35,263 bases of DNA from Acidimicrobiales bacterium (GTDB lineage Bacteria > Actinomycetota > Acidimicrobiia > Acidimicrobiales > SHLQ01): positions 1 to 35,263 of the forward strand of contig JAHDDK010000039.1 of assembly GCA_020629375.1 (NCBI GenBank), read 5' to 3'. Numbering within the stretch: position 1 is the first letter of the stretch; every line of letters starts with the position of its first letter. The notes under the pieces were generated by a model, which was given only the letters and a program-made list of their open reading frames with translations, did not search any database and was not told where the DNA came from. A program made the position numbers and the translations under genes. Below are positions 23,909-32,094 of this stretch, piece after piece.

Positions 23909-25248
23909 CGCACAGCACAGCGGACAACGAGAAACGAGGTATCGGTGGGGCGCTACTCCATCCGGGCCTTCGGGTCAGGCGTCATCGGGCGACGACTGCG
24001 CACGCCTGCGCTCTGTACCCGTTCCACGCCGATGGCGGACTCGGGCCTCGCGGCGTCTACATCGGCGAAGACGTCTCCGCAGGGGGAGCGTCGTGGCACT
24101 ACGACCCGTTCCAGCTCTATACCGACGGCGTCATCACTAGCCCGAACATCCTGGTCCTCGGCATGGTCGGTGCCGGCAAGTCATCGGCCGTGAAGACCCT
24201 GCTCTATCGAATGGTTGGGCTGCTCGGGTCAGAGGGGCAGCCGCGGTGGTGCGCCATCCTCGACCCGAAGGGGGAGTACGGACCTCTCGCCCAGAGCCTT
24301 GGGCTGACCCGCCTCGCCCTCTTCCCCGGAGGACGGACAAGGCTCAACCCGCTCGACGCTGGACCCTACGTCGACTCCGACGCCGAACTCCGAGCCCGCC
24401 GGACCCAGATGACCGCCGCCCTGGCTTCGGCGATGCTGCGACGGGAACTCACTGCGAGCGAAGAAGCTGCTGTCGGATGGGTCATCGACATCGTGACCCG
24501 ATCGGAGGCCGCCGTTGGCACGCCGACCCTCGCCGATGTCGTCGGCCTCCTCGCCGACCCGACCGATGAGATGCTCCAACGTTCGGCCGAAGACTCTCAC
24601 CGAGAACTCGCCCGCTCGATCGCCGACGTCCGCCACGGACTCGGCAAGCTCCTCGACGGACCACTCCGAGGGATGTTCGACGGACCTTCGACCGTGAGGC
24701 TCGATTGGTCGGGCCGAGGAGTCGTGATCGACCTCACAGCCGTTCACCAAGACCCTGAAGCTTTGACCGTAGTGATGATCGCAGCGACGGGATGGCTCCA
24801 GGCGCTGCTCGCCGCGCCCGAAGGCGAAGACGTTCCGCGCCGCATCCAGGTACTCGAGGAGATCTGGGCGCTGCTCGGCTCGGAACGGGTGGCGAAGTAC
24901 TACCAGTCGTGCCAAAAGCTCGCCCGTGCCTACGGCGTCGCCAACATCTCCGTCGCACACCGGATCTCCGACCTGCGAGCACAGAGCGACGACGGCACTT
25001 CCGCGGCGAAGGTCTCGATGGGGCTTCTTGCCGACACGCAGACGCGCATCCTCTTCCGCCAGTCGAGCGACCAGGTCCCCGAAGCCGTGAACCTGCTGGG
25101 CCTGACCGGGGTCGAGGCACGCATCCTTCCCGAACTCGCCAGGGGCCGGGCTCTCTGGCGAGTCGGAGACCACACCGCAATCGTCCAACACCGCATCGGC
25201 TCCAAGGAATGGGCCATCTGCGACACCGACGGGAGGTTGACCGTATGA
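23905..25248 (+). CDS. virB4: VirB4-type conjugation ATPase
   Basis: 447 residues. Walker A LGMVGAGKSS at about 85-94, then AILDPKGEYGPLA, the FxPGGRTRLNPLD block, Walker B region RRIQVLEEIWALL (about 311-323), and the motif IV-like SVAHRISDLRAQ followed by DTQTRILFRQ. These are typical of the catalytic half of VirB4/TraC ATPases. The enzyme energises assembly or transport in the channel. Start codon in an ATGA overlap with the SCO6880-family gene; the two together equal one full-length VirB4. Confidence 0.93.
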   Translation: MTHSTADNEKRGIGGALLHPGLRVRRHRATTAHACALYPFHADGGLGPRGVYIGEDVSAGGASWHYDPFQLYTDGVITSPNILVLGMVGAGKSSAVKTLLYRMVGLLGSEGQPRWCAILDPKGEYGPLAQSLGLTRLALFPGGRTRLNPLDAGPYVDSDAELRARRTQMTAALASAMLRRELTASEEAAVGWVIDIVTRSEAAVGTPTLADVVGLLADPTDEMLQRSAEDSHRELARSIADVRHGLGKLLDGPLRGMFDGPSTVRLDWSGRGVVIDLTAVHQDPEALTVVMIAATGWLQALLAAPEGEDVPRRIQVLEEIWALLGSERVAKYYQSCQKLARAYGVANISVAHRISDLRAQSDDGTSAAKVSMGLLADTQTRILFRQSSDQVPEAVNLLGLTGVEARILPELARGRALWRVGDHTAIVQHRIGSKEWAICDTDGRLTV

Positions 25249-25529
25249 GACTCCGATGGCGCCGAAGGCGAGACCTGGCCGAACGGCTCCGGCCCTACCT
25301 GCCGGACAGAATCACCCCGGAGCCGATGGTCGACGCCGACCCGATCCGGATGTTCCTCTACCGGTGGATGATCGAGACCGGCGACCCGATCGAGGTTGTG
25401 GGTCGAGGCTTTCAACTGGATGAGCGGCTGGTCGAGGACATTCTCTCTCGCAAGATTCACTCACTTCCACGCAGTCGATGGTGCAATGTGGCATCCAAGC
25501 TCGGCATGCTGCCGCGAGCCGATCGCTGA
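25245..25529 (+). CDS. Small protein at the end of the T4SS operon, possible DNA-binding
   Basis: 94 residues from the ATG at 25245 (ATGA overlap with virB4). The N-terminus is very basic (MRLRWRRRRDLAERLRPYL). Residues about 45-85 have a helix-turn-helix-like rhythm: DPIEVVGRGFQLDERLVEDILSRKI then SRWCNVASKLGM. No family recognised with certainty. It could be a regulator of the operon or a membrane-surface accessory of VirB4. A longer upstream frame is a virB4 shadow. Confidence 0.72.
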   Translation: MRLRWRRRRDLAERLRPYLPDRITPEPMVDADPIRMFLYRWMIETGDPIEVVGRGFQLDERLVEDILSRKIHSLPRSRWCNVASKLGMLPRADR

Positions 25530-25943
25530 GGCCTGAGGATCGCGCCCCTGTGCCAGTTCCGGTCGGGGATCGGGCCTTTTCGTCAGACTTGCGACATCGG
25601 CAGCGTTCGAGCCCTGCACGGTGGTGGCGGTTTCCGTCAGTTGCAGACAGCGTCGTTCACCGCAGCCAAGCTCAGGTGACCGCCGAAGCCATCATGTTGC
25701 TCACCTCGCAATGCGCGTGTTCCGCTGGAGCGCGATCAGATGCACTGAGACGCGCGCCCGGCAGGCATACCTGGACCTGTGCAGGTGTGGGGGAGACGCA
25801 CCTCGACCCATCCGCTTGCTGCACCGGGCCCGGCTACGGCCCGGGCGTGGCGTTAACCTGGTAGACCGCCGTCCGTTCACATAGGGCCGACCCTCAGCTA
25901 GCAATAGCTAGGCCGGCCGACCATCTGTGCCGGCGTCGGAGTC
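25530..25943. other. 414-bp gene-free stretch between convergent T4SS and RM operons
   Basis: No supported gene. It contains a GC-rich hairpin (listed separately), a 12-bp palindrome ACCTG-TG-CAGGT at 25775-25786, a direct repeat GGCCGACC at 25885-25892 and 25915-25922, and between them two AGCTAG hexamers (25897 and 25906 regions). The two flanking genes both point into this stretch, so terminators rather than promoters are expected. The length is large for a convergent gap in this dense element and may mark a junction where the RM block was inserted. Confidence 0.5.
25824..25844. terminator. GC-rich hairpin between convergent operons
   Basis: Arms CCGGGCC (25824-25830) and GGCCCGG (25838-25844) around a 7-nt loop. 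No T run follows on either strand. The convergent position between the T4SS and restriction operons makes a bidirectional terminator plausible. Confidence 0.45.
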
Positions 25944-28460
25944 TCAGGCCAGATCGAATAGATCGGCGAGGTGCTGAGCGGTAGTCACCCCGGCAACTCG
26001 ACGACGCGTCGTCGCTGACTTCAGGTCGAGCGTGTGCTGTCGGTCGGTGTCGCTGTCATAAATGACCATCTCGAATCGTCCGAACACTGCGCCGTGGCGA
26101 TCTGCGTACCGGGCCAGACCCCGGGCCTTTGCCGGGGCGTCGACGAGGTGGATTCCGTGTGGGTCGATGAGGTCGACGGTGACTTCACCGTCGACCTCCC
26201 TGAAGAACAGGAAGTCCGGGTACATCGCGCTGTAGCTGCCGTTGCCGTTTTCGTACGGGATCGTGAGCGCCCAGCTCTTGCGTTCCTTGTTGCGGACCCA
26301 GCAAACGAGGTCGTTGTCAGCAAGCTGCTCCTCAACGACGTTGGTCTCCCACTTGTTCAGCTCGTCGGGATACAGGCCTTCTTCGGCGTAGAGATGTTTC
26401 GGCCAGTCGATCGACTTGTCGCTGCGGCGGCTTTGGACAGTGTGTGGCAACGCCAGCGCCCGGTCGCTTGGGTCGTCAGCGTGCTCCTGTAGGCGCTCGA
26501 ACTCATGGCGCGCCGATTCGTTCAACGCGTCGATCGCATCAGTGTTCGCGTTCATCCAGTCGTCGAAGCGATCGCGGGCTGTGTTGTCCAACTCGTTCAG
26601 CGTCGACGTAAGCGACAGCGTGGCGATTGCCTGCAGCCTCGCAGTGTCGCCATCGATCGTGGAGTCGTCGCGGCGAATGCGCCTCCACAGTTTCTCGTGG
26701 AGGCCCGCCCCGACGCGGGCGCCGACCTGATCGAAGAGACGCTCGATGGAGCGCGATGTCGAGGTGACACGGACCGTTTCGGAGTCAGTCTCTCCGGTGA
26801 GATACGACAGCGTGGTCGCAGTGAGACCGAGGGTTCGCGCCCGTTCGATCTGCGCATCGAACTCGCCGTCGTTGCGACGTTCGAGAAGCCGTCCCCATAG
26901 CTGGTCACAGAGCTGGTTGCTCATCGCCATCGGGGCGTCCTCGACGATGTCGTAGTCCGACAGTGCGCCGGCGAGTCGCTCGAGTCGCACGATCGGCGCC
27001 ATCCGGTGTGGCCTCGGCACGATGTACGTGCGGACCTGCTGTGCGACGTCGTCGATCAGCTCGAAGCTGTCGGCGACGCGATCGCAGTTGACAACGCCGG
27101 TTCCTTCGTCTGCGTCGATCGGCGCCTGAAGGTCGGGGTCGCCGGCGCGCAGTTGACGCAGAATGTTCTGTACCGCTCCGCGGTCGTAGCGCGGCAAGTA
27201 GAGTGCCACGCTGTTGAGCACCTCATCCGAGTCGATACGTCGAGCGAGTGGTGTGCGCACCATCCGACCGACGAGCTGGGCAATGAAGTCGGCATCGACT
27301 GCTGACCGGTACGACATTATGACCTCGGCTCGAGGGCAGTCCCATCCCGTGGACAGAGCGGTCTTGAAGAACACAACGGTTGCCTGCGGGTCTTCAGCGA
27401 TGTCGGCGGGACGGAGGTATCGGATTCGTCGCAGCCCGGCGATGACGTTGGCTGGGGCGTCGCCAAAGCAGTGGGCGTATGAGTCGGGATGGAGCGGCCC
27501 GACGACCTCCTCGATCGTTTCGATTGCGTGCTCGAGGTTCGTGGCGGTAATCGCATCCGACGTCTTGTCTTCGACCTGAACCACCAAAATCGGGGCGACC
27601 GTCGCAATGCCCTGATCGTCGCAGTACCTGGTCCACCGGAGCTGGTAGTCCTGCAAGCTCTGCGCTGCGCGCGCAAGCAGCGTCGAGTCGGAGTGTGTGA
27701 GCCCGTGCTCCGGGCGCCAAACGACGACCCGCTCTTTGATGAGCCCCGACGCTCGCACCTCGTCGACGTCGGCCTCAGCCCGCCGCGTGGTCCGCCCGGT
27801 GCCGGCCACGAGATCGTCGAATCGGCGGGGAGTGGCCGAGATGCCCACGATGATCGGACTCCGCTGCATGTCCTCGTGGCCGAGTATGAAGCGCTGCACG
27901 ATGCTGTTCGCGACAGCCGGATCGACCGTGGCCGTGCGGTCCATGCCGCGGTGGGCTTCGTCGATCACCAGCACGAACTTCGACGGATTCCGTTGGATCG
28001 TTCGATCCAGGGTCTCCCAGATCGTGAACGCTCGCGATTCGCTTTCGGCGACGAGCGTGCTCGTCGAGGAGAGCTTCTGCGTGTTCAAGAAGTAGATGCG
28101 GCCCGGCGCGAGTGTGTCGTCGGTGAAGTTCGTGTCGACGAGCACCAGTCGGTCCTCGCCAATCCGATCCGACGCATTGGCGATCTTCGTGCGCGTCTGG
28201 TCATTGATGTTCGGCAGGTCGCTCAGCCAGACCACGGTCAGCTCATCGTCGCCTGCAGGGTGCTCGTCATCGCCGAACATGATCGACTCGAGTAACGCGG
28301 CGGCCATCACCGTCTTGCCAGCACCAGTCGGAGCGGACAGGGTTATGGCCTGTCCGCTGCCCTCGGCGCCGAGACGCTCGGTCTCGCTCATGCTGAGCCG
28401 GACTTCGCGAATCGCCTTGTCGACGACATCGTGTTGGAACGGCAGGAGCGGGAGCTTCAT
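25944..28460 (-). CDS. res: Type III-like restriction enzyme subunit (Res, DEAH helicase plus nuclease)
   Basis: 838 residues from ATG 28460. Superfamily 2 motifs: Walker A LSAPTGAGKT at about 41-50, DEAH in LVIDEAHRGM (about 161-170), SAT in VGISATPRRF, and motif VI region AQLVGRMVRTPLAR. The C-terminal part (about 740-790) carries PDFLFF, VTVDLIDPHGIHLVDAPAKA, a PD-(D/E)XK-like block with Asp-Pro-His-Gly where classical Type III Res has Glu/Asp-x-Lys. The protein is shorter than EcoP1I/EcoP15I Res (about 970). It overlaps mod by ATGA. Predicted to cut DNA unmodified by the partner methylase. Confidence 0.87.
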   Translation of the reverse strand: MKLPLLPFQHDVVDKAIREVRLSMSETERLGAEGSGQAITLSAPTGAGKTVMAAALLESIMFGDDEHPAGDDELTVVWLSDLPNINDQTRTKIANASDRIGEDRLVLVDTNFTDDTLAPGRIYFLNTQKLSSTSTLVAESESRAFTIWETLDRTIQRNPSKFVLVIDEAHRGMDRTATVDPAVANSIVQRFILGHEDMQRSPIIVGISATPRRFDDLVAGTGRTTRRAEADVDEVRASGLIKERVVVWRPEHGLTHSDSTLLARAAQSLQDYQLRWTRYCDDQGIATVAPILVVQVEDKTSDAITATNLEHAIETIEEVVGPLHPDSYAHCFGDAPANVIAGLRRIRYLRPADIAEDPQATVVFFKTALSTGWDCPRAEVIMSYRSAVDADFIAQLVGRMVRTPLARRIDSDEVLNSVALYLPRYDRGAVQNILRQLRAGDPDLQAPIDADEGTGVVNCDRVADSFELIDDVAQQVRTYIVPRPHRMAPIVRLERLAGALSDYDIVEDAPMAMSNQLCDQLWGRLLERRNDGEFDAQIERARTLGLTATTLSYLTGETDSETVRVTSTSRSIERLFDQVGARVGAGLHEKLWRRIRRDDSTIDGDTARLQAIATLSLTSTLNELDNTARDRFDDWMNANTDAIDALNESARHEFERLQEHADDPSDRALALPHTVQSRRSDKSIDWPKHLYAEEGLYPDELNKWETNVVEEQLADNDLVCWVRNKERKSWALTIPYENGNGSYSAMYPDFLFFREVDGEVTVDLIDPHGIHLVDAPAKARGLARYADRHGAVFGRFEMVIYDSDTDRQHTLDLKSATTRRRVAGVTTAQHLADLFDLA

Positions 28461-30589
28461 CGGTATGCCTCCACGGTGTTGATCCGGAAGTTGCCGAGAT
28501 AGTCCCGGTACAGCATCGATGTGGTGAGCCCATCCGGAAGCCGTGAGCACATTGCGGCGTAGTCGGCTTCGGAGTCGGTCACCAAGAACACGTGGGACAC
28601 GTCGGACCGACCAGCTAGGGCACGTTTGAAGGTGGCGAACTTCGACCGGTTGAACAGGACCGCGTAGTTGCTGTTGTCGGCGATCTCGTAGGCCTTAGCA
28701 GGGTCCGACACGTTGCGTCGGCCGACACCGCCGGCCATCAGCCAGATCGATGGCTCGATCGCAGCGAACTGGGTCCCGTCTCGGACATCGTCCTTGTCGA
28801 GGTAGACGAGTTCGAAGAAGTCGACGTTCTCCTCGAACCCGTCCGCCAGCGGCCGCCCGTCGGGATACTTGCCCTCCACCGGAGCTCCGCTCGGCGCAAT
28901 CCCGGTGATCGATGCCTCGACCCGCGGTTTCGTTGCCGAGTGAAAGATGCCGTGGCGTTCGTAGTGCTCGTCACCGGGTAGATGGTTCTTCGCAAGCAGC
29001 TTGCGAGTCATCTTCGCGTCGACCTCGTTGTTCGACACAAGAATGCAGCGCCGGTTACCGTCGTCAATCGCGTTGATCAGCGCAGTGGCGTGCAGAGTGG
29101 TTCCTGACCCGGCGAAGAAGTCCAGGATTAAGGCGTCTGGTCGATCGCGTACGACGGTTAGGAGCGTGTCGCGTACTGCGTACAGCGACTTGGGAAACGG
29201 GAATGCGTTGCGCTGCTCGAGGAGGCGATGGAGCATTGTAGTTCCGTGCGTGCCGGCGTCGTGCTGCGTGCTCCACCACACCGTCTTGTACTTCTTGCGT
29301 TTCGTTTTCGGGTACCATAGGTTGATCGTCCACGAGCGCCCGTCGCTACTCGGTTGACCGAGCACCATGCGACCCTCGTCAAGGAGCTGCCGCATTGACG
29401 ACGGGATGAGTCGCCAGCACCGTTCGTTGCCCTCCTTGTCGATCGGCCACACCGGAACCAGACCGTCCACTTCGTTCATGTCGGCGACGTCGTCGAGGGC
29501 GAGCGAATCGCCGATGCGTTCGATTCGCCCCGACGTCGGGTTGACGTAGATCGCGTAGAACGAGTTCGGGCGCTGGTGGCGGTAGCTCGACTCGCCGCCA
29601 CGGCGACGGGCGTGGCGTAGTTCCCAATCGTCTCGCTCGTCGGTCGGGAACGGCCAGTCCGCCGCCTCGTCGGCGTCGACCAGCTCCTCGACGTCGCTGT
29701 CGTCGCCCGGATCGTCATCGTCTTCGGCCTGGTCTTGATGGATCACCGTGCGCTTGCCGGTGAGGACGTCGGCCTCGTCGGTTGGCAGGCCCTGGATTAC
29801 GTTGTCGCCCGTGTCCGGGATGCAGAACACGGCGTACTCGTTGACCCGCGAGAAGTTGTACTTTCCGGTCCCCTTCGGATTGTGGACGATGGTCACCGTG
29901 TGGATCAGGTAGCCGACGAAGATCTGCTCCAGGAGCACCCCGAGGTGATGGATCTCGTGTTCGTCGATCGTCACCACGATCACCCCGGTTGGGCTGAGCA
30001 GGTCCTTTGCGACCGACAGCCGCTTCTCCATGAACGAGAGCCATTTGCTGTGACGCCATCGGTCGGCCTCGTCGACGTAGCGGTTGTTGTACTTCCAGTC
30101 GGCGGCCCCGGTGTTGTACGGAGGGTCGATGTAGATGCAATCAACACAGCCTCGGTACAGATACCGCAGGAGTTGTAGCGTGTGAAAATTCTCGCCACAG
30201 ATCACCGGATGCGACGGCCGATCTGGATGGCGACGAACCTCGCCCAGCGGCCTTAGCGCCGGGAATGCTGGATCCCCGAAGCGCTTTACCACCACCAGTT
30301 GCCGCGGCGTCACATCGAGCGACTCACCGGTCGTCGTCGACACCAAGTGCGCTCGGCGCTTCGTCAATCGCTCGACGAAGTACTCGTCGCCACCGGCGGT
30401 GTCTGCACGAAGCTGCACCGTGTCACCCACCCGCGGTATAGCGTTGAACGCCCTGATCGACTCGGGCAAGTGACGCTCGAAGACCAGCCCGAACTTCATT
30501 TGCCGGGTCAATAAATCGATCCGCGCTTTGAGCTGCGAACGAAGCCCTTCGTCTTCTACCTGTGCAATGAGATCGTCTAGGTCAGCCAC
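28457..30589 (-). CDS. mod: Type III-like DNA adenine methyltransferase (Mod)
   Basis: 710 residues, GTG start at 30589. A helical N-terminus (about 1-45) is followed by a small domain with VPRQLVVVKRFGDPAF-like beta segments. Next comes the beta-class methylase core with catalytic IDPPYNTG at 154-161 and the SAM-binding LDFFAGSGTT at about 486-495 (DPPY before FxGxG). Between them is a target-recognition region with a strongly acidic stretch (DDDDPGDDSDVEELVDADEA). A C-terminal domain (about 560-710) is unassigned. It should give N6-methyladenine at the site recognised by both subunits. Confidence 0.9.
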   Translation of the reverse strand: MADLDDLIAQVEDEGLRSQLKARIDLLTRQMKFGLVFERHLPESIRAFNAIPRVGDTVQLRADTAGGDEYFVERLTKRRAHLVSTTTGESLDVTPRQLVVVKRFGDPAFPALRPLGEVRRHPDRPSHPVICGENFHTLQLLRYLYRGCVDCIYIDPPYNTGAADWKYNNRYVDEADRWRHSKWLSFMEKRLSVAKDLLSPTGVIVVTIDEHEIHHLGVLLEQIFVGYLIHTVTIVHNPKGTGKYNFSRVNEYAVFCIPDTGDNVIQGLPTDEADVLTGKRTVIHQDQAEDDDDPGDDSDVEELVDADEAADWPFPTDERDDWELRHARRRGGESSYRHQRPNSFYAIYVNPTSGRIERIGDSLALDDVADMNEVDGLVPVWPIDKEGNERCWRLIPSSMRQLLDEGRMVLGQPSSDGRSWTINLWYPKTKRKKYKTVWWSTQHDAGTHGTTMLHRLLEQRNAFPFPKSLYAVRDTLLTVVRDRPDALILDFFAGSGTTLHATALINAIDDGNRRCILVSNNEVDAKMTRKLLAKNHLPGDEHYERHGIFHSATKPRVEASITGIAPSGAPVEGKYPDGRPLADGFEENVDFFELVYLDKDDVRDGTQFAAIEPSIWLMAGGVGRRNVSDPAKAYEIADNSNYAVLFNRSKFATFKRALAGRSDVSHVFLVTDSEADYAAMCSRLPDGLTTSMLYRDYLGNFRINTVEAYR

Positions 30590-30791
30590 CCATGGCTCGC
30601 CTTCTTCCTTGTTGCCATCGGCGGCCCCTTGATCCTAGAGCGGGAGAGGCAGCTCAGGCGCGACATCGTGGCCCACTTGCCCACAAGAATGATGCGTCGA
30701 CGCTCCGGCTCACCCACGCCGGCTCACCATGTCGGCACGCTCACCGTCGTGCTCTCCAAGTTGCTGGACGGGTATCTGAAGAACCGAGGGG

Positions 30792-31133
30792 CTAGTCAGC
30801 CGTCCAGGCCGTCCAGCGGGCACCATTCCAGTAGCGAAGTCGATGTACACCCGTCGGATCTTTGCGCCAGCCCGCGGCGGCACCTTGATTTCGAGTTGGC
30901 GCACCGAACCCTGCAGTCGTCAGCTGTGTTGAGTAGACGCCTGCGATTGCCCGGGCGAGCCGTCGATCTCGTCGAGTCCAGGCTTTCTGGCGTGCCAGCG
31001 CGTGGCCTAACTGGACGTGATCTCGGCTGAATCCGTGGCCGTCTCGTCGGACGGCGCCGTCGCAGGCTGAGGCGAGGTACTCGATGGCCTCCCGGACTGT
31101 GGCCTGGGCCTGGTTGTGTCGTCGGAATCGCAT
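30792..31133 (-). CDS. Small DUF2510 protein upstream of the RM genes
   Basis: 113 residues from ATG 31133 (a longer frame to 31421 runs into the divergent gene and lacks support). The C-terminus GWRKDPTGVHRLRYWNGARWTAWTAD is a clear DUF2510 repeat (GWxxDPxG...LRYWDGxxWT). The N-terminal part (about 25-68, HGFSRDHVQLGHALARQKAW ... IAGVYSTQL) resembles a short module I recall from element and phage DNA-processing proteins (GxxLA ... YxxQL pattern); that link is from memory. Function unknown. It lies 202 bp before mod on the same strand. Confidence 0.75.
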   Translation of the reverse strand: MRFRRHNQAQATVREAIEYLASACDGAVRRDGHGFSRDHVQLGHALARQKAWTRRDRRLARAIAGVYSTQLTTAGFGAPTRNQGAAAGWRKDPTGVHRLRYWNGARWTAWTAD

Positions 31134-31225
31134 GCTCGAACCTCGTCTCGTGGTTCGGGCAGTGTTAAACGCCGGTGAGACTCGAATCGCCGAAGTCCCT
31201 GTGTTTCCCCTGCTCAGAGCGCCTT

Positions 31226-31311
31226 GGGAGGCCGAGGAGTAGATCGGTGGGAGATGAGATCCGAATGGGAGACCGGGAGGGAGATCGAGAGGTAGATCGC
31301 TGAGGAGACCC
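31226..31311. repeat. Purine-rich GA tract with AGATC cores, divergent region
   Basis: The 196-bp gap 31134-31329 between the DUF2510 gene and the next plus-strand gene is purine-rich on the plus strand at 31226-31311, with AGATC cores at 31240, 31256, 31281 and 31293 and repeated GGGAG units. Spacing is uneven (16, 25, 12), so it is not a true tandem array. The T4CP operon promoter and the DUF2510 promoter must lie around here, but no box is convincing. Confidence 0.35.
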
Positions 31312-31329
31312 GTTTCGGACCTTGGCCGC

Positions 31330-32094
31330 ATGAAGGCGATGACATGCAGCAGCTTCCGAGACGAGATGACCAGAGAATGGTCTGGGATCACCACCACGAG
31401 GGGTTCGGCGGAGGTCCTCACTCGATGGTCGGCGGCCGAGCCGGCCTTGGCCCGTTTCGCTGGCCTGGCCGAGGTCGTCGACGCAATCGCTGTGCCGATC
31501 GGCCAGTCGTACGACGCTTCGTTGGAGATCGCTCAGGCGGTGATCCGGGTGGCAGGGGAAGACATCTTCGCCCGGCGGTTGATGCTCCAGGTGATGGCTC
31601 CGATCCTGTCGAAGGAGTGCTTCAAGTCGTCTCAGCTACTTCGAGCACAGGGCGTCGTCGTCGATGACTCGGAGATCGTGACCCTGGTGCTTGGCGCAGC
31701 TACCGATGCGATCGCTGCGGTTGCCGGAACGACGGTCGGGTGGCCGCTTCGAGACCTTCGCCGTCGCACCATCAAGCGGATCACACGGCGCCGCGAGCGA
31801 CTGGTTCGCAACGCTCGGGAGTTGGTCGACGAGGTTCCGGATGCTGCCGCCCCTGTGGCCGAACGATCGCCGGCCGAGCTGTTGGCTGCGACGCTCGATC
31901 TGGCGATCTCGAAGGGCATCGTCTCAAGCGAGGACGCTCGGCTCGTGTGGGCCAGTAGCCATGAGGGCGAGACGAGCTTCTCGCTAGCCGCCGGTGATCG
32001 TCGGGAGGCGGAGCGGCTTCGGCGTCGACGATCACGGGCTCAGCGGCGCATGGCTGACCGCTGCGCCGAACTCGAAGAAGCGATCGCAGTGTGA
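31330..32094 (+). CDS. Unknown protein coupled to the T4 coupling protein gene
   Basis: 254 residues. No family recognised. The N-terminal half is helical and fairly hydrophobic, with a weak membrane-like segment at about 118-139 (VTLVLGAATDAIAAVAGTTVGW). It is followed by a basic stretch (RRRTIKRITRRRERLVRNARE) and a C-terminus of charged helix (RRREAERLRRRRSRAQRRMADRCAELEEA). Its stop overlaps the GTG of the coupling protein (GTGA), so it is probably a partner of VirD4 or the relaxosome. The start is uncertain; ATG 31339 is an in-frame alternative. Confidence 0.78.
   Translation: MKAMTCSSFRDEMTREWSGITTTRGSAEVLTRWSAAEPALARFAGLAEVVDAIAVPIGQSYDASLEIAQAVIRVAGEDIFARRLMLQVMAPILSKECFKSSQLLRAQGVVVDDSEIVTLVLGAATDAIAAVAGTTVGWPLRDLRRRTIKRITRRRERLVRNARELVDEVPDAAAPVAERSPAELLAATLDLAISKGIVSSEDARLVWASSHEGETSFSLAAGDRREAERLRRRRSRAQRRMADRCAELEEAIAV

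Noticed and set aside
28580..28610. Single TGGGACA inside mod
   Set aside because: No CTGTGG at the 18-nt spacing and no inverted partner, so it is a chance 7-mer and not a fifth operator half.
30629..31030. 133-residue plus-strand frame
   Set aside because: Mostly antisense to the DUF2510 gene, no family and no ribosome site.
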